DNA of 64,000 nt, taken from assembly GCA_013397115.1 (NCBI GenBank), contig VWZW01006867.1, positions 1,116,001 to 1,180,000 on the forward strand. The letters are read 5' to 3'. The notes under the pieces are model-generated. The model was not told the origin of the DNA. It worked only from the letters and a program-made list of their open reading frames with translations, and searched no databases. The position numbers and the translations under genes were made by a program. This stretch comes from Edolisoma coerulescens (lineage: Eukaryota > Chordata > Aves > Passeriformes > Campephagidae). Shown in pieces: positions 49,826-60,054 of the stretch (the first letter of the stretch is position 1; each line of letters opens with the position of its first letter).

Positions 49826-50584
49826 CTATGAAGAAATTGGATTAAAAAAAAACCTCTTTAGAAGACCTTTTTAAATAGGTGAGCCCAATGGTTGAGGCAG
49901 AAAATAAGGTATCAGATGGTTGCAGCCTCATGAAGAAGACTGAGTAATGCCAGCATATTCATTTAATGTTCACTTAATCTTCATTTAATGTGTCTTCCTA
50001 ATTTACATTCACCACTAAGTCATTATTTGACTTTGTATTGCAGGTATCATGGTCACCCTTCCTTTTTTTTTGTCCCACAGTGAACAAAGTCTGTCAATTT
50101 TGATGCTTTCACTGATTTGTTCACTTGGACATGCAAGCAGCAAGCTTCTGTTTAGCAAAAGAACTCATTATTTTTCTTTGGAATTAACAAAAAACCCCAT
50201 TCTTAAGTACAAAAGCAATGTGACAAGCAGCATGGCATTTTCAAAAGCCTTCAGTGGGCTACAGCCCATAGCAGTAAGCAATGAATTTGCTGTAGCTTGT
50301 CAGTTCTCAGGATTAAGGGCAGTTTTGGCCCAAGTCATAGAAGCACTCTTGAAAGCTGAACTAGTATATGCCTGATGACACTTCCCTCAAGACTGACTTT
50401 CTTTTAATAGAACAGAATCAGGTTTTTATTAATTCTAGCTCCTGAAAGATTCAGTCCTCATCATGAGGACTTCATTATATAACACAATATTTAAAGAAAA
50501 GATTATAATAACATAAATTAAAAAATGTATAGGTATCTTTTTATTTGTTGCCATTATTATTAGCATTCTACAAGAATGTCCTAC
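49826..50584 (-). other. ARFGEF3: ARFGEF3 last intron
   Basis: A 759-bp intron (donor GTAGGA, acceptor TTCATAG). No repeat or exon was recognised inside. Confidence 0.85.
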
Positions 50585-51815
50585 CTGTATCTGGGCCTCT
50601 GCATCCCTAATAGATATATTCAGGGAGCTCACTGTGGACCCTGAGCGGGGTCTCTTCTCTTGTCTCAGGATCTCTGGACCAGCACTGAATGAATGCCTCA
50701 TTTGACCTTGATCCAGAAGATGTTGTGGCCGCTGGAGTACAGGTGAGTCTGGCCCTCTTGAACCCAGGAGTTCCCCTTTCTTTTCCACTTTGACCTCTTT
50801 GGTGAAGGATGTCATGGCCTGTTGCTGCTTTCTTTTCTTGTACTCTGTCATAAACTTGGAGATGGTTTTGTCAGTGGCTATGGTGTAGATTTTGTTGCCA
50901 GCACTCTCCCACCATTCTTTTTTCTTGGTTTGCTCTTTTTTCTCTGGTTTAGGACTCAGGGGTGGGGGTAGCAGCAATATTTCTCCACTCCCTCCTCGAG
51001 GTGTCAAGCTGTCTCCCAGCTGGTCCCTGATTTGACTTCGGTCATCTTCTGATGGAGTGTCCTTTCCAGATAGCCCTCCAGTTGATGGGGTGGAGGTTTC
51101 TGAGTGAAAAGATGGTAAAATGAAGAAAGAGTCACCTTTGAACACTGGAGGTTCCTCTACATTATTCTCCAGGTCCAGATGCATCTGGATGTAGTTGTTG
51201 CACAGTTCCATGCAGAGCTTATGAAGCCGCTTGATCAGCCATCCCCAGTCTGCATTGCTGACAGGCTGGACACTCAGAGATGGGATTCGAGCCCTCCACT
51301 GCCTCTTCTCCTTCCCTCGTGGGGGACTGACCTGGGCAGTTTCTTCAAAAATGTCTTCATCTTCTGATGAACACTGCTGTGATGAGTCTGTGCTTCTCTC
51401 ATCATCTTCAAAGAGGATCTTTTTCACTTGCTCTGAAGTGATGTTCTCCTGATTTGTCAGGATTGCACAAACCAAGGCATGGAAGTAGATGTTGAAGCTC
51501 ATGGCTGACTGGCGATACAAGTTGGCAGCTCCACTAATGCCAGACACTTTTTTCAACAAACACTTCAGCCCAGGTCTGGTGTCAAACTCTCTGGCTGTTC
51601 TGTAGGAGTCCAGAAGTAAGTCAAAGATGACAGCCAGGTTTTGCATGGAGATGTACCTGAGAAAACCAGCTAACTTGTTTTCTGGTACTTGTATTGCCAT
51701 CTTCTCCTCCAGGTTAGAAGGGCCTTTCACAAATTCTTCCAGTAAGATGTCATATAAATTCTGGAGCAGTACTTGGTGGGACAGTAAGCTCACCACTATC
51801 GTCCTGAAAGGAATA
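50585..51815 (-). CDS. ARFGEF3: ARFGEF3, large penultimate coding exon
   Basis: This 1231-nt minus-strand exon encodes one split Ser and 410 residues. It starts IPFRTIVVSLLSHQVLLQ and continues through LAGFLRYISMQNLAVIFDLL, a helical-repeat region typical of large ARF-GEFs. Then come an acidic Ser-rich linker (FEDDERSTDSSQQCSSEDED), the block WGWLIKRLHKLCMELCNNYI, and a Ser/Pro-rich variable part ending RPRSGSTVSSLNISIRDAEA. ARFGEF3 (BIG3) is a brefeldin-type GEF relative with a degenerate Sec7 domain, reported in hormone-granule biogenesis and as a prohibitin-2 partner. The Sec7 part lies outside this window. The start was set at 51815 (acceptor CCAAG) because it restores S-I-P-F-R, matching the family; a second AG 12 nt inside (51803) also keeps the frame. 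Confidence 0.95.
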
Positions 51816-54620
51816 CTTGGTAAACCAAGCATGGGAAAGAAAAAAATAATAGAATATTAAAATGGTGCATTGGGCTTGTACTAGGAGTAAAATCACATTC
51901 AAATATTGCAGCCTGCTATAGCTGACGAATTTATTAACACACAAGTTATTCCTCCTCCACCATGTCAGACAACCTTTACTTTGCCATGACATATTGAGGC
52001 CAAAACTAGTTTACTACTCAGTTTCCATTTCCACTAATGCCCAGGAGTACTTCTTAAAAATAAACCATGAAGAGGTATCCAACCAATAAGGAAACATGTA
52101 CAGAAACATCAGCAGTGCAATGCAGCATGCAAAGAAGCTGAAGTCTGGCTGAAGGCACATTTCACTGTTTGCTCTTAAGACTTCAACTTGAACACTGAGA
52201 GCCTAGCATGGAAATATCTGTTTTTAACCCTGTTCCTCACATATTATACTGGGTGATTCTTAGCTGTGCTCGTGTTAGAGAGATGGTGGGAGTTGTTTCA
52301 GCCCTCACTAATTTTTGGTTTGCACAGGTGACACAGGAATGGCAAATTCCTGTGACCAAAGTTTTCAGGTCTTTCACCAGTAAATAACACTAAGAGGCTT
52401 ACAGGCAAGCAAGGCTTGGAAGAAAGACAGGATTGGTGTTTGGTATCTCATGGATTTCAAATTGTAAACTGTGAAACCTATCCTAAGGCCTCTTTAAAAA
52501 GTCTTTATGTAAGATTTCAGGGGAATGTTTTAAATGGAGCTGATGCACACAGTAATACTTGGTTTGATGTGATGGGTCAAGTTTTAATTAGCACAACTAT
52601 CAAATAAGGAAGAGATTTTTCAGTTTGCTTGCAATACTGAAGTTTTAGGTCTAAGTCAAAGCAAATCTTCATGTAACACGAGAAGTTCAGTTCAGTTGTA
52701 GACCTTTCATTTTTTTTATTGCAAAAATTATTCCACTTTCGTCAAACAACTTTTGAAACTGTTTGGGAATACCAAGACAAAAAGCCAAATATTAAATTTT
52801 TTTTTGAGAAATCCTATCAAAACCCAATTTTGAGAATGCAACATTTAAAAAAAGTTCAGGCAAAACTGTTCTTCTTTGATTAAATTCCCTGTGTCAGTCT
52901 GCCTACCATGACACAGCTGTCAGTGCTGATACACCAGTAAAATTTAGTAGTCTTGTTATTTGACAGCGATAAGATGTTGACTATTAGCACACACAGTTGA
53001 GCTCTTTAGGGGCAAGTAGTTTTCTGCTGTAAAAATCATTAGAGGCTCTGACTCAGAAAAGCTCTTAAGAGCATTTATAAAGTTAAATGAGAGCTTGCAG
53101 TGATTTCAAGCAACTACTAATCCTGTTCCAAGAGCAGGGCCAGGAATGAAGGAGATCTGCTTTCCTTGTAATAGCCAAAGAAGCAATTTACAAGGACAGT
53201 GTAAAGTACTGCTCAATCCCAAAAGAAACTGGTAGAGAACGACAGATGAAAACAATGCCAAAGCTGGTCAAGGATAGAATTTTCTTATTCTGTCCAAAGT
53301 TTCAAACTGAAATATATGAATACGTTTTAGGAAGAAGAAAAGCTCCCTTACCCCAGCTTCCTGTGAAACGATGCAGCATTAAGGAAACAAAACCAAAAGG
53401 GAGAAGAGAAACCCTGCTAAGGTTAAAGTAAAACTTTGGAAAGGCCACAGTTACTATCATGCATGATTGCCATATTACTGCACTGCTGTAGCAAATAATA
53501 CGAAAACAGTGGCACAGTCAACTTGTGAGCTGTGTTTTGGTGAAAAAATGAGCACTCCTGGGATAACACTTGGCTATGGGCATATACACCTTGTGCAGTT
53601 GTTTGGACAAAGCACAGTGTGAGAGCATTCAGAGTTTGTATTAATTGCAAGCTTTATTTATTCGTTTAAAGACAAGCAAGACTCTTGCTACCTTTACAAA
53701 TACAGCCTAGATTGCATGGCCTTATGTGCTGTGAGAGGTGAATATTCCAGTCTTTTGCTTTGCATTCATAGTAACAAGAAGATGACCTGCTAGCCTTTGG
53801 ATAAAGCAGATATTTTCCCCTTTAAAGGAAGGGTTTAGCCTGTGATCTCAAGCTTTCTTTGTCTCTGTGCAGGGCCCTGTTCTCTGATGGTGAGGCAACA
53901 GCGCACCTGCTCCTGGGGGAAAATTTCTGTACAGCAGTGTAAGAATAGAGACATCTCGCATGGTCTTTCTTCCTGTCCATGCAAAGAATTACCATCACAT
54001 TCTGGCTCCTTGTTGCAAGCAATAGTTTATATGTGAATGGTATAAAAGCATGTTTGGCATCTCATAAAAGACAATTTCATGCCATTACGTACCTTGCAAT
54101 ACAAACACAAACCCTGAACGCAGCATTCTGATTCTTGGCCCAAAAGATGGTACAGCAATTGTTTAAACAACCAAGTGCAAGCAAAAAGAAATATTCGTTC
54201 ACAGGATCAGACTGTCATGCAAATAGATGAGTTTCTCAGGTGGTAACATAACAGAAAGACTTCCACAAAAATAATGTGCCAAACAAAAACAACATTCCCT
54301 AGCTCAATGTTGACAGCTTTGCAGTTTTGGATGTGGTCTCTTCAGTTTATAATGCCCCAGTTTATCCATTACCTTTTTCTACCTTCTTAAGCAAGTAATA
54401 CTGAATTTAAAAGACCCTTAGTGAAGCAGACATTGCATTTGCTAGGTATCACTGAAAACACAACAGTGTCACAAAACCTAATTTGGTCAGTGTATTCATT
54501 TTTGTTGATGAGCCCTATGGAAAGGTATGATTTACTAGGCTCAGTTCACACCTCTTCCTGTCCAGCAATATTTTTATCTTGCTTTCATTGACACAGTGTC
54601 GCCCTTGGAAGATATTTTAC
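51816..54620 (-). other. ARFGEF3: ARFGEF3 intron
   Basis: A 2.8-kb intron (donor AAG|GTAAAA at 54620). No recognisable dispersed repeat or additional exon was found. The phases of the flanking exons (2 then 1) fit directly without a missing microexon. Confidence 0.8.
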
Positions 54621-54751
54621 CTTCTTTGGTTATGCCCATTTGGTTTCTTATCCGGTGGCAGGTCAATGATGAGCACACACGACTGGGCGTGTTCAAACCC
54701 TTCCTTGTTGCTAGGGGTTTTTGGGGAGCACTGAGTCTCCAGCATGAAGAC
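54621..54751 (-). CDS. ARFGEF3: ARFGEF3 coding exon (VFMLETQ…)
   Basis: A 131-nt minus-strand exon after acceptor TTTTCTAG, phase 0 in and phase 2 out (donor GTAAAA). It encodes VFMLETQCSPKTPSNKEGFE followed by HAQSCVLIIDLPPDKKPNG and HNQR, all close to the vertebrate ARFGEF3 sequence. The leftover AG joins T of the 51815 acceptor to give Ser, or G of the 51803 acceptor to give Arg. Confidence 0.93.
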
Positions 54752-55186
54752 CTAGAAAACAAAGTTATATAAAACAACCAGTTTAGCACTTGCAGTGCGT
54801 CTGGGATGGGGCCTGGGAATAGGATTCCCTGCAGTGTGAAATACCTGCCATATCAAATTATTTTACTGTGATAGAGAGAATGCAAGGTATCCCCCCCGGC
54901 AGCCCTTTCCTGGGGCATGCTACTTTGATAAAACAGCCTCACAGCAATGGGCTACTTCCAGACATCCAGCGGGGGGCAGGGCAAAGGACAGACTTTTTTT
55001 TTAAACTTGTATAAGGCCTAACACCAAATGCCAAAACAAGCTTTCTGCTGTCTGTATGCTTCTATCCAAAATATCATGTACAATGGAGACAAGGACCTGT
55101 TTGTATAGTTAGCCAGCTGCACCTAGAAAGGTTGGTTGTTGGAAGGATTATACAACAGACACCTAATATGCAGTCCTTTGGGGGTG

Positions 55187-55752
55187 TGTTGTGGTTTAAC
55201 CACAGCCAGCAACTAAATACCAAAGCAGCCACTCACTTACCACACCCCACACCACATCCTTTGCAACGATGGAGAGGGGAATCAGGGACAATATAAGGTT
55301 GATATAAGAACAGTTTAATAATTTAAATAAAATATAATAATACCAGCCACCACCACCACAAAAAGGGAGGCAACCAAAAAAAGAGAGAGAAATAAAACTT
55401 GCACAATACAGTCGCTCATCACCCAACGACCAATGCCCAGCCTGTTCCTGAGCAGCCCCTGCCACACATCTCCCCTCATTTATAGACTGAGCATGACACT
55501 CTGTGGTATGGGATATCCCTGTGGCCAGTCTCCATCAGCTGTCCTGGCCATGCTCCCCTCCCAAGCTTCTTGTGCACCTCCTCACTGGCAGAGCACGGAA
55601 AACTGAATGGTCCTTGACTTAGTGTAAGCACTATTCAGCAACAACTAGAACATCAGTGTGTTATCAACATTATTCTCACACTAAATTCAAACCACAGCAC
55701 TGTACCAGCTACTAGGAAGAAAATTAACTCCATCCCAACCAAAATCAGGACA
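55187..55752 (-). mobile_element. Solo LTR of an avian endogenous retrovirus, second family
   Basis: On the minus strand it opens TGTCCTGATTTTGGTTGGGA, continues with AGTTAATTTTCTTCCTAGTA and GCTGGTACAGTGCTGTG, and ends GTTAAACCACAACA. This is a very common LTR type in neoavian genomes. It retains a TATAAA (minus, 55479-55484) and, 160 nt downstream, an ATTAAA poly(A) hexamer (55314-55319), the expected U3-R-U5 order. The flanks share only GTG on each side, so a 5-bp target duplication is not clear. It is a solo LTR in the same transcriptional sense as ARFGEF3. Confidence 0.9.
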
Positions 55753-56665
55753 GTGGGAAACAACTCTCAATTGCTGTAGCTTTGTTTTGTAGTTTAATAA
55801 TTGTGGCAAATCCTCACTGAGGACGACTCAGGGAGTGCCACTGATAGTGTCTACAAAAAAAGTATTAATGTTACATTCCCTGCTTTCTTGAGTTCAGCAT
55901 CTTTAAAACTTAATTTAAAACACATTTTCTATTCAATGTCTGCCACTACCACATTAAATGTGATCACCAGTCCTGGTCTGTGTGTCTCAGAATTTCAAGC
56001 AGCATCAGAGTATGATTTATCAAGTCAGAAATTGACACCAAACATCTGCTGGCTGTTTTAATCTAGCTGCTTTCCCATGCTGAAACTGTCATATGGTATT
56101 TACAGTTTCATGGTACCCTGCAGGTCATTAAGTTCAGTCTGCTGTATTTCAAAGAACTTGTTTCATACAACCACTTTCATAGAATGAATAACTTTCATTG
56201 TAGTCAAAAGGACCTCAAGAAAGTTGTCTCCAAGTTTGCTCTGCTGATTTTGATTAGGAGTTAGTGAATCATTTGTTAGACATCAGCATTATCCTCTAGT
56301 TTCCAGTAACCCTTTTTCTTCTCTGCAATCAATACCCAGGTATTTACAGAGAAAAAATGTTTTGATAGGTTAACCAAATCTTGTTTTCCTATTTTCATAT
56401 CACCATCTTTGTTCTAGTGCATTTTTTGTCCTTTGAATTTATCATTCTTTAACAGAGTATTCAGAAGTCTATGTAACATTCTAGGTGAGGATTCACACTG
56501 ACACTACTATTTCCCTTTCTCTATCAGAAACATTTCCACTGATGTATGCTAACCTTGCAATTTTTAAAATTACATTACACAGTAGGCTCATTATCAGTTC
56601 TCCTCAGGTACCCATGGGCTTTTTCCCCATCCCAGGCATTCCAAATTCCTACTTACAGGGGGACA

Positions 56666-56840
56666 GTTTTGTTGGGTTTTTTGTTCGTTTCTGTTTTGAT
56701 GTTTTTGTTTTGGTTTTTTTGGGTTTTGTTAGTTTTTTTGTTTTGGTTTGGTTTTTGTTTGGGGGGGGTTGATTTTTGTGTGTTTGGTTTGGTTTTTTTT
56801 TTTGTTTTCAGGTTTTTTGGGGGTTTTTTTTGTTAATTTT
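56666..56840. repeat. G/T-rich low-complexity tract
   Basis: About 170 bp of T runs interrupted by G or GG, with one G8 run (56761-56768), almost free of A and C. On the ARFGEF3 transcript strand it is an A/C-rich stretch about 160 nt downstream of the exon ending at 56998. It resembles the tract at 40767-40870. Confidence 0.85.
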
Positions 56841-56997
56841 TCTGAATACTACTATTGGACAATTGATGTTAGCCAGGTGATGAGAAAGTCTTTGCCTGTA
56901 GGGCTTGTGAGGAAGATGGTGGAAAAAATACACCTTCATAAACAAAAGCTCCAAGTTTAAAAGGTTCTCTGACTGCCCCTGAAACATCTGTCAGTAC

Positions 56998-57129
56998 CTG
57001 TTGTGCCATGGCTCTGATTCTCCAGTACTCAGCTTCAGCACTTGGCGAGAGGGAGGGGGCTGCCACCTTCACTTCACAGGCATCTCCACTAAAGCTTTCA
57101 GAACCACTGTGGAAATAGCCCAACAGGTT
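56998..57129 (-). CDS. ARFGEF3: ARFGEF3 coding exon (NLLGYFHSG…)
   Basis: A 132-nt minus-strand exon, phase 0 on both sides, between acceptor CTTTATAG and donor GTACTG. It encodes 44 residues, NLLGYFHSGSESFSGDACEV followed by KVAAPSLSPSAEAEYWRIRA and MAQQ. The block AEAEYWRIRAMAQQV is a strongly conserved ARFGEF3 signature, continuing as VFMLE in the next exon. Confidence 0.93.
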
Positions 57130-57681
57130 CTATAAAGAGACACAACATCAGACTTTCACTGTGCGTTAAACAAGTGACTGTAGCCGTGTGCAGCCCGTCT
57201 GTGTGAAATACAAGATTCAGCGACCTTTCCCATTCCCACCAGCTGGTCACCTGCCATCTAGCAATTAATATATCCAATGTAAAGGCAGTACAGCTTCTTA
57301 TGCACGCTGGTCTGCAAAGGCTTCACAGGATTTTTTGTTTACAAACTAGACAGTGAATTGAAAACTAATCCATACAGAGCATGCAGCTACAACAAAGCAA
57401 CATTGTCTTCTACCTAGTTTTTGTCAATCCAGAGAAAGAAATGGATCAAAAGGGAAGTTTTCACCTATTGAACTCTTCCAATTTCATACTGGCAAGGCAA
57501 TTTAAAATAAGTCTGAACTGTAAGCTACTAGTGTTGTCTGTATATGTTTAGAAAAACTGATTTCAATCTCCATTGTGGATCCAAAACGTTTAATTGTGAA
57601 TTGACAAATTAATGACCTGTCAAAAGTTAGTGTATCCACTGTGTGATTACATTTTGACTGACAGCAAAATGGCAGTTTTAC
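57130..57681 (-). other. ARFGEF3: ARFGEF3 intron
   Basis: A 552-bp intron (donor GTAAAA, acceptor TTTATAG); no repeats or exons seen. Confidence 0.85.
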
Positions 57682-57784
57682 CTTTACTGGCTCTAGAGTG
57701 GCAGAGAATGCATCCTGCAAGGCACAACATGCAAGCCTCCACATCTCTTCAGTAAAAACAGGCCCTGCTGTCACCAACACATAC
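57682..57784 (-). CDS. ARFGEF3: ARFGEF3 coding exon (YVLVTAGPVF…)
   Basis: A 103-nt minus-strand exon after acceptor TCCTTGCAG. Its first G completes a split Arg, then YVLVTAGPVFTEEMWRLACC followed by ALQDAFSATLEPVK (34 codons) to donor GTAAAA. The junctions read SCI-R-YVLVTAG and EPVK-NLLG, both as in the family. Confidence 0.93.
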
Positions 57785-58552
57785 CTGCAAGGACACAGGA
57801 AAACATTACCATGTGCAAGAAGGAACTAGACAATTCTTACTTATAAAGGGAGAAGGTTGAAAATCTCAATCTTTGGAAGTGTTCAAGGCCAAGCAGGATG
57901 GGGATTTGAGCAACTTGGTCTAGTGGAACGTGTCTCTGCCCATGGCAGGGGAGTTGAAACTAAATGATCTTTAAGGTCCCTTCCAACCCAAACCATTCTA
58001 TGATTCTATGAAAACAGAAAAAAAGGCTTACTCAGCAGCTAGCTAGTGTTATCCAATCTCCTCAGTTGTTACCCTGACCTATTTTTGTAATTACACAACA
58101 GTTTTGACATTTTTTTCTCCTTTGCTTTTCCTCTTTAAGTGGTCATCTTGCCACAAGAACCACACACTATGTAACTATATAAATGCAGTGCTTATTTTGA
58201 TTATGACTGCAACAACCTGAAGACTGTGAAAGGTGCTAATTACCTCTAAAGACCTATGAATGCCAGGAGGAAGACCCTTTTTCTTAAGGATCAATTATTG
58301 ACTAACTATATATAAGTAAGGTACAAGTGCTTTTTTTGAGAATCATACACGTAGTAATACCTAAAATCACAGGTTCTGAAGCACACTGAAAACAGCAAGA
58401 AAAGGTTAATAAGTCTAAAATTCACTGTTCCAATAACAAGAGCTAAGACATATTGTAGACTTCTTTTGAGATGTTAACCAACTTAGTCCACAAGTTCTTC
58501 GAAGACATAGACATCTTTTTTGAATATGCTAAGAGTGAACAGATTGGATTAC
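57785..58552 (-). other. ARFGEF3: ARFGEF3 intron
   Basis: A 768-bp intron containing a CR1 3' end (about 57870-58010) inserted antisense to the gene. Confidence 0.85.
57870..58010 (+). mobile_element. CR1 LINE 3'-end fragment
   Basis: Severely 5'-truncated copy with GGAAGTGTTCAAGGCCAAGC near its start, TTGGTCTAGTGGAACGTGTC and CCATGGCAGGGGAGTTGAAA in the middle, and a CCCTTCCAACCCAAACCATT end followed by the double tail ATTCTATGATTCTATG (57995-58010). The tail is intact and the match is good, so it is relatively young. Confidence 0.95.
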
Positions 58553-58667
58553 CTGATACAGGAGCAGCCAACTCTGGATATAATTTCTGTTGGTTCTGCT
58601 ACACAGGCTACCAGCAACTTGAAAAGATCTTTCAACATAGTATTGATCATATTTTCATAACCAATAT
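58553..58667 (-). CDS. ARFGEF3: ARFGEF3 coding exon (IGYENMINTM…)
   Basis: A 115-nt minus-strand exon after acceptor CCTTATAG. AT completes a split Asp, then 37 codons, IGYENMINTMLKDLFKLLVA followed by CVAEPTEIISRVGCSCI, leave AG for the next exon (donor GTAATC). It lies in the helical armadillo-like region downstream of the Sec7-related segment. Confidence 0.93.
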
Positions 58668-59215
58668 CTATAAGGAAAAGACACAGATTGATTGTTAACA
58701 TCATTGCCTTTTCATTATAATTAGAGATAAACAGTCTTGCTACACTTACTGCTATTCAGAGAATTTGCAAAACCAAATTCTTTTTATGCAGCTATTGAAA
58801 CATGCATCAATTCAAGCTGAAATACGAACAATCCTTTTTAAGTTAGCCATATAAAATGTCTGGACTGAAGCGGTATAGGACAAATTATCCCAGACCCTGT
58901 TTCTGATATTCTAGTTCCTTATGATCAAAGTCTTTGCATCTTCTTTTGGGAAGTATATTAAAGACTATGATCTTTTAATTTTGAAGATAGCCCTGCTCTG
59001 AGAAGGAGGCTGGTCTAAATAACTTCCATAAGTGTCTTACAATTTCTTCCCCATAATTCTAAACCCTATAAAGAAAAAAAAATCCCAATTAGAAATTTTT
59101 AACCCTCCTCTTATTTTATGCTTGACCAACCAAAAAAACAATGAAATCACATCCCCAAGTAGCGGTTCAGTAACAGGTCACTGATTACAGTAGATGTGAC
59201 ACTACAATGACATAC
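58668..59215 (-). other. ARFGEF3: ARFGEF3 intron
   Basis: A 548-bp intron (donor GTATGT, acceptor CCTTATAG); AT-rich, with no recognisable element. Confidence 0.85.
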
Positions 59216-59392
59216 CTGAGTGTATGAAATTCTGAATGTGCTCCACTACAAGTTCACTGGAAAGGCCAATGGCATGCTTGAAATTAGAAGATGCAACGTC
59301 CCAGTAAGAATGGTCACCATGGCTGCGATGGAGCCAAAGAGACATCGTGGGAAGAAGAAGATGTACAACTGCATAAATGCCAAATCCTGGTC
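59216..59392 (-). CDS. ARFGEF3: ARFGEF3 coding exon (PGFGIYAVVH…)
   Basis: A 177-nt minus-strand exon after acceptor ATTTTAAG. GA completes Gly, then 58 codons: PGFGIYAVVHLLLPTMSLWL, HRSHGDHSYWDVASSNFKHA and IGLSSELVVEHIQNFIHS, with a final G for the split Asp (donor GTATGT). On the plus strand this region shows a spurious 60-codon frame that should be ignored. Confidence 0.94.
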
Positions 59393-59925
59393 CTTAAAAT
59401 AAACACAATAATGGTTGTATATATTTGCTTACAAAACCTACATGCTCAGTAAACTTGCTAACTTGTTCCAAGCTGAAGCCTGGGGTAATGCTGAAGGAAA
59501 GAGCTTCTGAAACTTTTGTGTGGCTGAGAGTGGTAAAGTGTTTTGGATGTAGTTATGAGGTACATTTAGCCAATGGTTTACCTGCAGTCTTTCCCAGCAG
59601 ATCTGCAGGATTATGTAATTTTCTCTTTCCACTTCCTAGACACGAAGCAAACATTTTCTGTGGCTAGGACATCGATAAGAGCACCATACCTCTTTATTGT
59701 GCAATGAATTTAAGCATATGTTCCATATACTTTTACAAGATGCCTTTTGTCAACAGAATGATGCACTAACTGGAACAACCTATCAACTCTGAGATTTCCC
59801 TTTCTAGTAGATAATGTCTCTGTGTAGCTTTAACACAAGTAACATATTTTACAGAACTAGTTTTGGAGTCTAAAAGGCTTGGTTAAGACTCCACTACCTC
59901 ACATTTTATCAAGCCCTTTCATTAC
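59393..59925 (-). other. ARFGEF3: ARFGEF3 intron
   Basis: A 533-bp intron (donor GTAATG, acceptor TTTTAAG); nothing recognisable inside. Confidence 0.85.
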
Positions 59926-60054
59926 CAGGTGTCTTGACAACATCCCTCAGCAACTCAAAGAGCAGATCCAAAGTAGGAGGCTGGTGCTGACGGGGACAGT
60001 TGGATATGGCAGTTGTTAATTCTTCCAGCAGAATAATCCAGACATTGATAAGGC
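59926..60054 (-). CDS. ARFGEF3: ARFGEF3 coding exon (LINVWIILLEEL…)
   Basis: A 129-nt minus-strand exon after acceptor ACTTGTAG. GC completes Gly, then 42 codons: LINVWIILLEELTTAISNCP followed by RQHQPPTLDLLFELLRDVVK and TP, plus G (donor GTAATG). The block ISNCPRQHQPPTLDLLFELL is highly conserved in ARFGEF3. Confidence 0.94.

Larger units (their letters stand above)
54752..56997 (-). other. ARFGEF3: ARFGEF3 intron
   Basis: A 2.2-kb intron holding a complete solo LTR (55187-55752) and a G/T-rich tract (56666-56840). No other exon was recognised. Confidence 0.8.

Noticed and set aside
56485..56960. Phe/Val/Gly-rich hydrophobic frames that look like membrane proteins.
   Set aside because: Translation of the G/T-rich low-complexity tract; composition alone produces F, V, G and W codons.
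59220..59402. Plus-strand 60-codon frame at 59.2-59.4 kb.
   Set aside because: Antisense shadow of an ARFGEF3 exon whose minus-strand peptide and splice phases are clear.
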